This document shows positions 45,001 to 51,945 of a stretch of 64,000 nucleotides of DNA, piece by piece; position 1 is the stretch's first letter, and each line of letters opens with the position of its first letter. The stretch lies in the NCBI RefSeq assembly GCF_009299835.1, contig NZ_VKCZ01000009.1:62001-126000 (forward strand), written 5' to 3'. A program made the translations under genes and the position numbers. This DNA is from Microlunatus speluncae (GTDB lineage: Bacteria; Actinomycetota; Actinomycetes; Propionibacteriales; Propionibacteriaceae). The notes below the pieces were generated by a model. That model had not been told where the DNA came from. It saw only the letters and a list, made by a program, of their open reading frames with translations, and made no database searches.

Positions 45001-45453
45001 GTCGGTCGGCAGATAGGTCGCCGGCCGATGATGCTGCGGCCAGTTGAACTCGACCCCGCCGGCGATCCACGGCCCGGTCAGCCCGATCAGCGCCGGCTTG
45101 ATCACCTCGTTGCGGTAGAAGAAGTCGTGCCCGGCGATCTTGTCGAAGCCGACGTGGATCCGGCCGCCCAGCTCCGGCAGGATCATCAGCCGGATCCACT
45201 CGTTCTCGAGATGAATCGCGTCCCAGTCCCGCGGCCGCTTCTCCGCCTCGATCCGCTCGAAGAACGGCAGCGGATAGACCCGGCCCGAGGAACCCTGATA
45301 GACCCGGCGGTCCAGGTAGGCCGGATAGCGGTCCGGCGGCAACGGCTCATAGGTGTCGATCCGCACCGGCTCGCGCCAGCCCGCCACCGGCGCATCGACC
45401 TGATCCGCCGGCCGGTCGGGCAGGGCGAATCGCGACGACTCTGCGGTGAGCAT
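42052..45453 (-). CDS. DUF5107 - TPR repeat protein heading the GH36 operon
   Basis: A large cytoplasmic protein of 1133 residues and the first gene of the locus 2 operon. The first 300 residues are DUF5107, a beta-rich fold like galactose mutarotase: ENEWIRLMILPELGGRIHVGFDKIAGHDFFYRNEVIKPALIGLTGPWIAGGVEFNWPQHH (key Glu, Gly-Gly-Arg and Trp-Pro-x-His-His), then SWFPIQRIGP. The rest, from about residue 500, is a string of helical TPR repeats (for example DHAPTTTALAARRYRAGRYAEAEPLLRRAVARL). The Asn-Trp-Pro-x-His-His part suggests sugar contact, so a sugar-processing or sugar-binding role is reasonable. A PSTGSGT stretch near residue 260 is coded by the dispersed 17-mer inside a loop. Confidence 0.85.
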   Translation of the reverse strand: MLTAESSRFALPDRPADQVDAPVAGWREPVRIDTYEPLPPDRYPAYLDRRVYQGSSGRVYPLPFFERIEAEKRPRDWDAIHLENEWIRLMILPELGGRIHVGFDKIAGHDFFYRNEVIKPALIGLTGPWIAGGVEFNWPQHHRPATYLPTDATIERSPDGSVTVWCSDHDPFTRMKGMHGICLHPGQARVELKVRLYNSSEEPQTFLWWANVAVKAHDQLQSFFPPDVSMVADHARRAVTAFPAADRPYYGIDYPSRPSTGSGTGGDGSANGSDAVPGDRIDWYRNIPVPTSYMCLGSEGDFFGGYDHAADAGFVHVADHRTAVGKKMWTWGNAPFGQAWCRNLTDDGSAYIELMAGVFTDNQPDFSFLAPGETKVFSQSWFPIQRIGPVQAATVDAAIAVRRDSTGITVGVAATSARPEVEVIISAAGRPTVHRADLAPGRPFEVRVSDDHELEVSVRDHGVELVALRPAAPAEPAAPATEPPPPADVVSVEELFLIGIHLEQYRHATRSPEPYWAEALRRDPDHAPTTTALAARRYRAGRYAEAEPLLRRAVARLSLRNANPADSTAHYYLGLLLDRRGDHDGAHANFSKAAWNRVWRGPAGYRAARLDAAAGRIPAAVERLTDVLRAEPEHLQARSLLVIMLRRAGRADAAEALLAETRRLDPLHWWSADLAGRPLTCDAQTCLDVALEYAAAGELEAALRVLERAAAAARQAPLGAPAAGPLIDYHRARLLHRLGRSVEADEAIGAARQGSDRYCFPGRLDDADLLAERRAEAPDDHRAAALHGHWLYARGRVDDAVAAWWRSVELDPSDPVCWRNLGLAAYNHGHDLDQAIACYDRAVAAAPDDARLRFEQDQLASRAGVPPAERWARLADRLELIQQRDDAVVELAHLRLSLGDHDRATELLLAREFQPWEGGEGQALRAWDRTCLAQANAALTDDRPADAVAWLDRALDPPASLGEQRHPLANSAALQLARGDALAATGDHDAARAAWTDAAGQVGDFLAMSTTPYSEATDASITALRRLGEHGAAAELAAALSGFCDELEATPATVDYFATSLPTLLLFTEDPELIKKRRVRFLRAQLAAGNGGRPGALRDLVEILAEDPNHIEAVDLQRRLDGDHSPSLTGEIR
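44665..44683 (+). repeat. Dispersed 17-mer, copy 2 (inside DUF5107 gene)
   Basis: Same 19-bp sequence as copy 1. It is read in a different frame in the DUF5107 protein, as PSTGSG, in a loop rich in Gly and Ser. Confidence 0.85.
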
Positions 45454-45556
45454 GGCGCGACGCTAGCCCCTGCCCAGGGTTGGCCGGAATGACCGATCCG
45501 GCGATCTGCCTGGACGATCCGACGATTCTGCCGGCCCGGAAACGAGGGACACGCCC

Positions 45557-45562
45557 TAGACT
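45557..45562 (+). promoter_or_regulatory. -10 box of a probable leaderless AraC transcript
   Basis: TAGACT lies 8 bp before the ATG of the AraC gene, and no Shine-Dalgarno sequence is seen. In actinobacteria this spacing marks a transcript that begins at or next to the start codon. Confidence 0.5.
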
Positions 45563-45570
45563 TGGCCGGC

Positions 45571-46437
45571 ATGATCCGCGACGGCTTCCCGGGGCAACGG
45601 CTGCTGGTGCTGCCCCGGCCGCTGGTCCAGCGAGCACTGCGCCGCAACCCGACCTCGCGGCTGCTCGTCACCGACGCCGGACACTTCCCGCACGCCGCCA
45701 GCCATGGCCGGGTCCGGACCCGCGGTGCGCCGGAGGCGGTGGTGATCATCTGCATCGACGGCCGCGGCACCTGCACGATGGACGGCCGGACCTTCGACGT
45801 CCACGCCGGCTCAGCACTGATCATCCCGCCGCACGTGCCGCACGGCTACCATGCCGATGACGATCAGCCCTGGACGATCTGGTGGCTGCATGCCGCCGGC
45901 CGGGATGTGCCGTCGCTGCTCGAACCGATCCTGCCCGATCGGCTGGTGGAGATCAGTGATCTCTACCGGACCACCTCGACCATGAGCCATCTGGTCGACT
46001 GCGTCGGCCGGGACGAGACCGAGCCGAACCTGATCATGGCCGCCGGCCTCGCCTGGTCCCTGCTGGCCCAACTGGCCGCCGACAAGCTGGCCGGCTCCCG
46101 CGGCCAGACCGAGCCGGTCCGGGCGGCCCAAGATCATCTGCGGGAACACTTCGCCGATCCGGTCCGGGTCGCCGACCTGGCCCAGCTGGCCGGCCTCAGC
46201 CCCTCCCACTTCGCCGCCCTGTTTCGCCGGGCCACCGGCTCCGGAGTGATCGAATACGTGAAGCGACTCCGGATGGCCCGGGCCCGCGAGCTGCTGGTGA
46301 CCACTACCGTCCCGGTCCGCGACATCGCCGACACGGTCGGCTACGACGACCCCTTCTACTTCTCCCGCCAGTTCCGCGGCGTCCACGGCTGCAGCCCGAC
46401 CACGTACCGCCAGAACTTCTACCGCGAAGGCACCTGA
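45571..46437 (+). CDS. AraC-family regulator (locus 2, divergent head)
   Basis: A 288-residue regulator with an N-terminal cupin sensor (VVIICIDGRGTCTMDGRTFDVHAGSALIIPPHVPHGYHADDDQPWTIWWLHAAG, key His and Trp) and a C-terminal AraC domain: VRVADLAQLAGLSPSHFAALFRRATG, then VPVRDIADTVGYDDPFYFSRQFRGVHGCSPTTYRQNFYREG. The ATG at 45571 is chosen over an in-frame TTG 9 bp upstream, because a -10 box sits where the longer form would begin. It is divergent from the DUF5107-importer-GH36 operon and probably activates it on galactoside sensing. Confidence 0.92.
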   Translation: MIRDGFPGQRLLVLPRPLVQRALRRNPTSRLLVTDAGHFPHAASHGRVRTRGAPEAVVIICIDGRGTCTMDGRTFDVHAGSALIIPPHVPHGYHADDDQPWTIWWLHAAGRDVPSLLEPILPDRLVEISDLYRTTSTMSHLVDCVGRDETEPNLIMAAGLAWSLLAQLAADKLAGSRGQTEPVRAAQDHLREHFADPVRVADLAQLAGLSPSHFAALFRRATGSGVIEYVKRLRMARARELLVTTTVPVRDIADTVGYDDPFYFSRQFRGVHGCSPTTYRQNFYREGT

Positions 46438-46445
46438 CCCGAAGA

Positions 46446-46710
46446 TCGTTCCCTGAGCCTGTCGAAGCATGTCCTGAGCCCGTCGAAGGGGGCAGGCCGG
46501 CCCGCTCCCGGCTCTCTCTCGGGGGTTTCGGCCTGTCGGCCGGAAAGACGCGCCAAGGACGGGTGGGTTGGAGCGGTCGGACGGGAATCGCGGCCGGCCA
46601 CCGGTTCGGTGCTGGGATCCGAGGCACTCAGCGAGTGGTCACTTTGGGCGCGAATCCTCGTCTGAACCTGCCCAAACCGTCCACTCGACGCAAGCCGGCG
46701 GCGATCTCGG
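46446..46710 (+). repeat. Direct repeat unit A of the gene-free island
   Basis: About 265 bp beginning with GATCGTTCCCTGAGCC, passing through GTTTCGGCCTGTCGGCCGG and GAGTGGTCACTTTGGGCG, and ending with GCGATCTCGG. Matches unit B at 46928-47169 closely, most strongly over the last 140 bp, where only a handful of bases differ. Between the units lie 217 bp that include a palindromic element. No protein-like frame. Confidence 0.85.
46451..46490 (+). repeat. Dispersed 17-mer, copies 3 and 4
   Basis: Two copies lie 21 bp apart, just after the AraC stop codon: one exact up to CGAAG (46451-46467), one with a single C-for-T change (46472-46490). They sit at the start of a larger direct repeat. Confidence 0.85.
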
Positions 46711-46729
46711 TTGTGGATCGGCGCCGACT

Positions 46730-46794
46730 GCGCCGAGTGTGACCTTATCGACGCGGATTCGGCACTTTTGCGTCGCTAACGTCACTCTCGACGC
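46730..46794. repeat. Dispersed imperfect palindrome, copy 2
   Basis: 25-bp arms (46730-46754 and 46770-46794) with four mismatches and a 15-bp centre, with the same GAGTGTGACCTTA core as the element at 4983-5047. It lies between the two units of the direct repeat. Confidence 0.75.
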
Positions 46795-46927
46795 AAAGGT
46801 CGGCCACGTACCGTGCCGACTCAACGCCGCAGCGAAACGCGAGCGGGCGGACCGGAGCCGACCAGCACCCGAACCCGCCCCCTCTTGGCGCCGAAGAAAG
46901 TCCCCGAAGGCTCAACTGGCAGCCATG

Positions 46928-47169
46928 ATCGTTCCCTGAGCCTGTCGAAGGGCAAGCCCGGCCCGTGCGCCTCTCCGGGGCGTTTCGGTCTGTCGGCCGG
47001 AAAGGACGCGACAAGGGCGGAGGGGTCTGAGCGGTCGGACCGGAATCGCGGCCGACCACCGGTTCGGTGCTGGGATCAGAGGCACTCAGCGAGTGGTCAC
47101 TTTGGGCGCGAATCCTCGTCTGAACCTGCCCAAACTGTCCACTCGATGCAAGCCGGCGGGCGATCTCGG
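46928..47169 (+). repeat. Direct repeat unit B of the gene-free island
   Basis: Second unit of the direct repeat, about 242 bp. It lacks the extra 17-mer copy of unit A and has one extra G near the end. Ends 24 bp before the desaturase stop codon. Confidence 0.85.
46934..46952 (+). repeat. Dispersed 17-mer, copy 5
   Basis: Exact copy preceded by GATCGTT, the same lead as copy 3, at the start of the second unit of the larger direct repeat. Confidence 0.85.
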
Positions 47170-47193
47170 CCACCGCCGTCGCCGGGCGCCCGG

Positions 47194-48276
47194 CTAGCGC
47201 GACCTGAGCTGGGCGGTCAGCGGGCAGGAGAAGGGGTCGGACTCGCCGAGGCCGACCTGGTTCAGATAGCGGATCACGATCTTGTGCGACTCGAGCAGGG
47301 AGGTCTCGGTGTACGGCAGGTCGTGCTCGGCGCAGTAGGCGCGGATCAGGGGGCGGGCCAGGCGCAGGTTGACGCTCGGCATGCTCGGGAACAGGTGGTG
47401 CTCGATCTGGTAGTTCAGACCGCCCATCAGCCAGTCGATCATCCGGCCACCGGAGATGTTGCGTGACATCAGCACCTGGCGACTGAGGAAGTCCAGCTTG
47501 GCGTCCTTCGGCACGATCGGCATCCCCTTGTGGTTCGGCGCGAACGCGCCGCCCATGCAGACCCCGAAGACGGCGACCTGGACCGCGAGGAAGGCGAGCC
47601 CGAGACCCGGACCGAGCGCGGCCAGGACCAAGATCGGGAAGCCGAGCAGGCGGATCGCGATCAAGATCAGCTCGGCCGGCCGGTGCTTGACCGGCCCGGG
47701 CCCGAGGACGGTGCCGACCGCGGCCCGGTGCAGGTCCAGGCCGGCCAACAACAGCAGGGCCGGGAACAGCCAGCCCTGCCGTCGGGCGAACCAGCCGGCG
47801 ACACCGGTCCGCTGCCGGGCGTCCTCGGCCGTGAAGACGAGTGCTCCGGGGGCGATGTCGTCGTCGGCGCCGATCTTGTTCGGGTTGCCGTGATGGCGAC
47901 TGTGCTTGCGCATCCACCAGCCGTGGCTGGGCCCGACGATCAGGTTGCCGATGATCAAGGACGACCACTCGTTGCGCCGGCCGGAGACGAAGATCTGCCG
48001 GTGCGCCGCGTCGTGGGCCAGGAAGGCGACCTGGGTGAACAGGACGCCGAAGCCGGCGGCGACGAGCAGCTGCGCGGGCGAGCCGCCGAGTGTGAACAGC
48101 AGCACGAAACCGGTCACCAGGCCCAGCCCGAGCAGCAGGCACCGGCCGGCATACCAGGCATACCGACGGTCCAACAGCCCGGCTTCCTTGATCATCCGCG
48201 ACAGCGCGGAATAGCCGCTGACGTGGCGTTGGGCGACGGTGGCCGGACCCGGCTCGGGATCGAGCAGCAGTGACAT
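47194..48276 (-). CDS. Membrane fatty-acid desaturase
   Basis: Di-iron acyl desaturase of 360 residues. The three His boxes are in place: HDAAH (88-92), HSRHH (125-129) and QIEHH near residue 285. The QxxHH box with a Gln is typical of front-end or delta-type desaturases; the fused cytochrome b5 of eukaryotic versions is absent. About four spans lie between boxes 2 and 3 and near 45-85. It introduces double bonds into membrane lipids, often in response to cold. It is divergent from secA2, with an 82-bp promoter region. Confidence 0.93.
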   Translation of the reverse strand: MSLLLDPEPGPATVAQRHVSGYSALSRMIKEAGLLDRRYAWYAGRCLLLGLGLVTGFVLLFTLGGSPAQLLVAAGFGVLFTQVAFLAHDAAHRQIFVSGRRNEWSSLIIGNLIVGPSHGWWMRKHSRHHGNPNKIGADDDIAPGALVFTAEDARQRTGVAGWFARRQGWLFPALLLLAGLDLHRAAVGTVLGPGPVKHRPAELILIAIRLLGFPILVLAALGPGLGLAFLAVQVAVFGVCMGGAFAPNHKGMPIVPKDAKLDFLSRQVLMSRNISGGRMIDWLMGGLNYQIEHHLFPSMPSVNLRLARPLIRAYCAEHDLPYTETSLLESHKIVIRYLNQVGLGESDPFSCPLTAQLRSR

Positions 48277-48335
48277 GCGGGAAACCTATGCGCGGGTCGC
48301 GCCGTAGACGTCACTCCACGGAGCGGTTCAGTTGG

Positions 48336-48351
48336 CCCTACCCCAGTAGGG
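48336..48351. promoter_or_regulatory. Palindrome in the desaturase/secA2 promoter
   Basis: CCCTAC - CCCA - GTAGGG. The right arm merges with a -10-like TAGGGT that lies 6 bp before the secA2 start. Could be an operator for both divergent genes. Confidence 0.5.
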
Positions 48352-48358
48352 TGCGGAG

Positions 48359-50662
48359 GTGGCATTGTTCGGCGGATCCGGTCGGATCCAGACGTTACGG
48401 CGATCGTTCGCCCGCTGGATCGGGCGACCCGGGACCCATCAACTACACGGGTACGGGGAGCCGGTCGAGCAGGCGGGAACCCTCGAGGACGAGCTGACCG
48501 GGCTCGACGACGAGGCCCTGCTGCAGCGCTGTGCCCGGATCCGCGACGAGCAGAAGGTCGCCGGCCCGAGCGAGTTGGCCGCCCTCGGCCGGGAAGCCGC
48601 CCGCCGGGCTCTCGGCGAGCGCGCCTACGACGTCCAGCTGCAGGGCGTGGCCGCACTGCTCGCCCCACTCGGCGGCAAGCCCGGGATCGTGGTCGAGCTG
48701 GCCACCGGCGAGGGCAAGACGCTGGTCGGCGCCATCGCCGCCGCCGGTTATGTGCTCAGCGGGCAACGGGTCCAGGTGCTCTCGGTGAACGACTACCTGG
48801 CTCGCCGGGACGCGGCCTGGATGGGCCCGGTGCTGACCCGGCTCGGCGTCACGGTCGGTTGGGTCGAGCAGGGCTCGACCCCGGACGAACGCCGGGCCGC
48901 CTATGCGGCCGACGTCTGCTACGTCTCGGTCACCGAGGCCGGGTTCGATCTGCTCCGGGACCGGATGCGGACCGCCGACGGCGACCGGGTGCAGACCGCG
49001 CCCGAGGTCGCGATCATCGACGAGGCCGACTCGGTGCTGATCGACGAGGCCCGGGTGCCACTCGTACTGGCCGGCGAGGCCGGCGCCGGAGATGATCTTG
49101 CCGCCGCGGCCGAACTGGTCGCAGCGCTCCGGCCCAACGAGGACTACGAGGCGGACCGCGACGGTCGTACGGTCAGCCTCACCGATCCTGGCATCCATCG
49201 GGTGGAGCAGCTCTCCGGCGTGCCGGACCTGTTCACCGACGGCGAGTTGCTGACCCGGGTCAACGTCGCGCTCTACGCCCGGGCGCTGGTGCGCCGCGAC
49301 GTGGACTACCTGGTGGTCGACGACACGGTGCGGTTGATCGATCCCGACCGCGGCCGGGTCGCCCGACTGCGCCGCTGGCCGGACGGGCTGCACGCGGCGG
49401 TCGAGGCCAAGGAGGGCGTACGGCAGAGCGAACGCGGCGTCGTCCTGGACCAGGTCACGGTGCACGAGTTGATCAAGCGCTACCCGGTGATCACCGGGAT
49501 GACCGGGACCGCGGTGTCGGCGGCCGAGCAGCTGCGCGAGTTCTATCAGCTGGAGACCGGGTCGCTGCCGACCCACCGACCCGGGATCCGGATCGACGAC
49601 GCCGACCAGGGCTACGACGACCTGGCCGCCAAGGAAGCCGCGATCGTCGACCGGGTGATCACCGAGCACGAGGCCGGCCGCCCGGTGCTGCTCGGCACGT
49701 CGGACGTCGCCGAGTCGGAGCGGATCGCGGACCGGCTCCGTGATCATGAGATCGACGCCGCCGTGCTCAACGCCCGCGACGACGCCCGGGAGGCCGAGAT
49801 CATCGCCGGTGCCGGTGCCTACGGAGCGGTGACCGTGTCCACCCAGATGGCCGGTCGTGGCACCGACATCCGCCTCGGCGGAGCGGACGAGACCGACCGC
49901 GACCGGGTGGCCGAGCTGGGCGGCCTGCTGGTGATCGGCACCGGCCGTTACCCGAGCCGGCGCCTCGATGATCAACTCCGCGGACGGGCCGGTCGGCAGG
50001 GCGACCCGGGGCAGAGCGTCTTCTTCGTCTCCGACACCGATCCGCTGATCGTCCGCGGCGGCGACGGACTCACCGCCGGCGACGTCGAGCATGCCCAGCG
50101 GGTCGCCGAGGGCGAGGCAGCGGAGCTGCGCCGGATCACCTGGCAGTACAGCCAGCAACTGCAGGCCCAACGGCAGCAGGTGCTCGACTACCGGGAACGG
50201 TTACTGACCACCGACCTAGCCGTCGAGCAGTTGGCCGAGGCCGGCGCCGAGCGCTGGGCCGAACTGCCCGAAACGATCACCGTCGAGGTCCGGGCCGAGG
50301 CCGCGCGGCAGCTGCTGCTGGCCTGCCTGGACCGCCGCTGGAGTGATCATCTCGCCCTGTCCGAGCACGTCCGGGAGGGCATCCACTTCCGCAGCATCGG
50401 CCGCGAGAATCCCTTGTACGCCTACAACCGGGAGCTCGCCGACGCCTACCGCGGCTTCGCCGACGGGGTGCTCGACGACGCCGTCGAGGCCCTGGCCGAC
50501 GCCGTGATCACCGAGGACGGGATCGAGCTCGGCGCCGCCGCCGGCCGGCCGAGCGCCACCTGGACGTACCTGGTCAGCGACAACCCGTTCGGAACCCCCG
50601 AAGATCAACTCCTGGCCGCCGTCGGCCGGACCCTGAAACGGGTGGTCAACCCCGCCGGCTAA
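48359..50662 (+). CDS. secA2: Accessory Sec translocase ATPase SecA2
   Basis: A second SecA-type motor of 767 residues, shorter than SecA1 (about 900). It has Walker A ATGEGKT (115-121), the DEAD motif IIDEADSVLIDEAR (221-224), GMTGTA, STQMAGRGTDI and QLRGRAGRQGDPG, and the C-terminal scaffold, but lacks the zinc-binding Cys tail of SecA1. It moves a small set of proteins, often without classic signal peptides. The start is GTG, with GCGGAG close upstream and a TAGGGT -10 box 7 bp away, so the transcript may be nearly leaderless. It overlaps the convergent LacI gene by 4 bp. Confidence 0.95.
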   Translation: MALFGGSGRIQTLRRSFARWIGRPGTHQLHGYGEPVEQAGTLEDELTGLDDEALLQRCARIRDEQKVAGPSELAALGREAARRALGERAYDVQLQGVAALLAPLGGKPGIVVELATGEGKTLVGAIAAAGYVLSGQRVQVLSVNDYLARRDAAWMGPVLTRLGVTVGWVEQGSTPDERRAAYAADVCYVSVTEAGFDLLRDRMRTADGDRVQTAPEVAIIDEADSVLIDEARVPLVLAGEAGAGDDLAAAAELVAALRPNEDYEADRDGRTVSLTDPGIHRVEQLSGVPDLFTDGELLTRVNVALYARALVRRDVDYLVVDDTVRLIDPDRGRVARLRRWPDGLHAAVEAKEGVRQSERGVVLDQVTVHELIKRYPVITGMTGTAVSAAEQLREFYQLETGSLPTHRPGIRIDDADQGYDDLAAKEAAIVDRVITEHEAGRPVLLGTSDVAESERIADRLRDHEIDAAVLNARDDAREAEIIAGAGAYGAVTVSTQMAGRGTDIRLGGADETDRDRVAELGGLLVIGTGRYPSRRLDDQLRGRAGRQGDPGQSVFFVSDTDPLIVRGGDGLTAGDVEHAQRVAEGEAAELRRITWQYSQQLQAQRQQVLDYRERLLTTDLAVEQLAEAGAERWAELPETITVEVRAEAARQLLLACLDRRWSDHLALSEHVREGIHFRSIGRENPLYAYNRELADAYRGFADGVLDDAVEALADAVITEDGIELGAAAGRPSATWTYLVSDNPFGTPEDQLLAAVGRTLKRVVNPAG

Positions 50663-51675
50663 GCGGACCAGGGCGCAGTGCTCTCCCGTTCGACCAGCCG
50701 GACCGCCAGGTCCATCTTGCGCACGGCCGGCTGCTCGCCACGGGCCATCGCCAGCACCAGCCGGGTGGCCTGACCGGCCATCTCGACCAGGGGCTGCGCG
50801 ACGGTGGTCAGTTGCGGCCAGATCCAGGAGGCCAGCGGTAGATCGTCGTAGCCGACCACCGACAGATCGGCCGGCACGTCCCAGCCGAGCTCGCGAGCCG
50901 CCCGGAGGACTCCGAGGGCCTGCATGTCGCTGCCCGCGAAGATCGCCGTCGGCCGATCCCGCAACGCCAACAGGTCCCGGGCACAGCGAAAGCCGCCCTC
51001 GACGCTGAAGTCGCCGACCCGGATCAACTCCGGCGCCTCGGGCAGGCCGGCCCGGCGCAAGGCGTCGACGTAGCCGTCCATCCGGGCTCGGGCGCAGAGC
51101 GTGTCGGTCGGGCCACTGATCGCGCCGATCCGGCGGTGCCCCAGCTCGATCAGATGCCGGGTCGCCGCCCGACCACCGCTCCAGTTGTTGGAGCCGACCG
51201 AGGCCACGGACTCGTCCTCCTCGCCGATCGGATCGACCACCACATAAGGGATCTGGCGTGAATCCAGCTGAGCCCGCTGGTCGGCGGCGAGGTCGGAGAA
51301 CACCATGATCACGCCGGCCGGGCGGCGGATCAGCACCGAGTTGATCCACTCCTGCCGCGGCCGCCGGCTGGCACCGCACTCGGAGAGCACCACCTCGACG
51401 TTCGCGTCCCGCGCCGCCTCCTCCACCCCGCGGATCACCTCGACCGCCCACGGATTGCCAAGATCATGAAAGACCAGATCGATCATCCGCACCGAACTCG
51501 GAGCCGCGGTGCGGCGGCGTTGGTAGCCGGATTCGCGGAGCTGGGCCTCCACCAACTCCCGGGTGGCCGGCGACACGTCACCGCGTCCGTTGAGCACCTT
51601 CGACACCGTCGGGACCGAGACGCCGGCCTGGTCCGCGATCGCGGCGATGGTGACCCGGGGACGTTTGCTCGCCAT
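50659..51675 (-). CDS. LacI-family repressor (locus 3)
   Basis: A 338-residue regulator with a LacI helix-turn-helix (VTIAAIADQAGVSVPTVSKVLNGRGDVSPATRELVE, key Val-Ser-x-Pro-Thr-Val-Ser and hinge Leu-Asn) and a periplasmic-binding-like sensor domain (SVVGYDDLPLASWIWPQLTTVAQP, the usual effector-domain end). The ATG at 51675 has GAGGAGG upstream; an open frame extends further up through the promoter and is not likely to be coding. Divergent from the importer operon, whose promoter region has four CGAAACTTTCG-like sites. Confidence 0.94.
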   Translation of the reverse strand: MASKRPRVTIAAIADQAGVSVPTVSKVLNGRGDVSPATRELVEAQLRESGYQRRRTAAPSSVRMIDLVFHDLGNPWAVEVIRGVEEAARDANVEVVLSECGASRRPRQEWINSVLIRRPAGVIMVFSDLAADQRAQLDSRQIPYVVVDPIGEEDESVASVGSNNWSGGRAATRHLIELGHRRIGAISGPTDTLCARARMDGYVDALRRAGLPEAPELIRVGDFSVEGGFRCARDLLALRDRPTAIFAGSDMQALGVLRAARELGWDVPADLSVVGYDDLPLASWIWPQLTTVAQPLVEMAGQATRLVLAMARGEQPAVRKMDLAVRLVERESTAPWSA

Positions 51676-51730
51676 GATCCTCCTCGACTCCCGATGGGCG
51701 CGTCGTTGCGGACGCCCCTCGAGATCGTAC

Positions 51731-51741
51731 CGATACTTTCG
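51731..51741. promoter_or_regulatory. LacI operator-like site 1
   Basis: CGATACTTTCG, one base from the palindrome CGAAA-C-TTTCG; near the LacI start, fits autoregulation. Confidence 0.55.
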
Positions 51742-51772
51742 GACGTTCCACGGACCAGGAGGTCGGGAACAG

Positions 51773-51783
51773 CGAAACTTTCT
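51773..51783. promoter_or_regulatory. LacI operator-like site 2
   Basis: CGAAACTTTCT, one base from the palindrome, in the middle of the divergent region. Confidence 0.55.
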
Positions 51784-51861
51784 ACCTTTGCAACGGTTCT
51801 CGATCATTCCGTCGTTCACCGTTTTGTGATCTGAACAAGGCTTCATCGCTCATCAAACGCC

Positions 51862-51890
51862 TTGACACCCCTCGGACTGACTTCTACGCT
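51862..51890 (+). promoter_or_regulatory. Sigma-70-type promoter of the locus 3 operon
   Basis: TTGACA and TACGCT with a 17-bp spacer, 56 bp before the binding-protein start codon. It is the clearest housekeeping promoter in the window. Confidence 0.75.
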
Positions 51891-51893
51891 CAG

Positions 51894-51904
51894 TGAAACT
51901 ATCG
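51894..51904. promoter_or_regulatory. LacI operator-like site 3
   Basis: TGAAACTATCG, two bases from the palindrome; placed at about the transcription start. Confidence 0.55.
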
Positions 51905-51913
51905 ACACTTTGT

Positions 51914-51924
51914 CGAAACTTTCG
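51914..51924. promoter_or_regulatory. LacI operator-like site 4 (perfect)
   Basis: CGAAACTTTCG is a perfect palindrome apart from its central base. It lies 20 bp (start to start) after site 3, about two helical turns, so both can be bound on one face of the DNA downstream of the promoter. Confidence 0.7.
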
Positions 51925-51945
51925 TTGATCTCAAAGAGGAGACCC

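Larger units (their letters stand above)
46438..47193. other. Gene-free repeat island of about 755 bp
   Basis: Between the AraC gene and the desaturase gene. It holds two direct repeat units, three copies of the 17-mer and one palindrome; no frame in it has protein character. It may be the remains of repeated non-autonomous elements. Confidence 0.8.

Noticed and set aside
46511..46939. Protein-coding frames in the repeat island
   Set aside because: Frames are short, change between the two repeat units, and lack codon-position bias.
48336..48351. CsoR copper-repressor site
   Set aside because: The palindrome only partly resembles CsoR sites and neither neighbouring gene handles copper.
51676..51846. 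N-terminal extension of the LacI regulator
   Set aside because: It covers the promoter region with operators, and the GAGGAGG before 51675 marks the real start.
51862..51945. TTG start for the locus 3 binding protein
   Set aside because: The codons coincide with the TTGACA box; the ATG at 51946 has AAAGAGGAG and begins a proper Tat signal.
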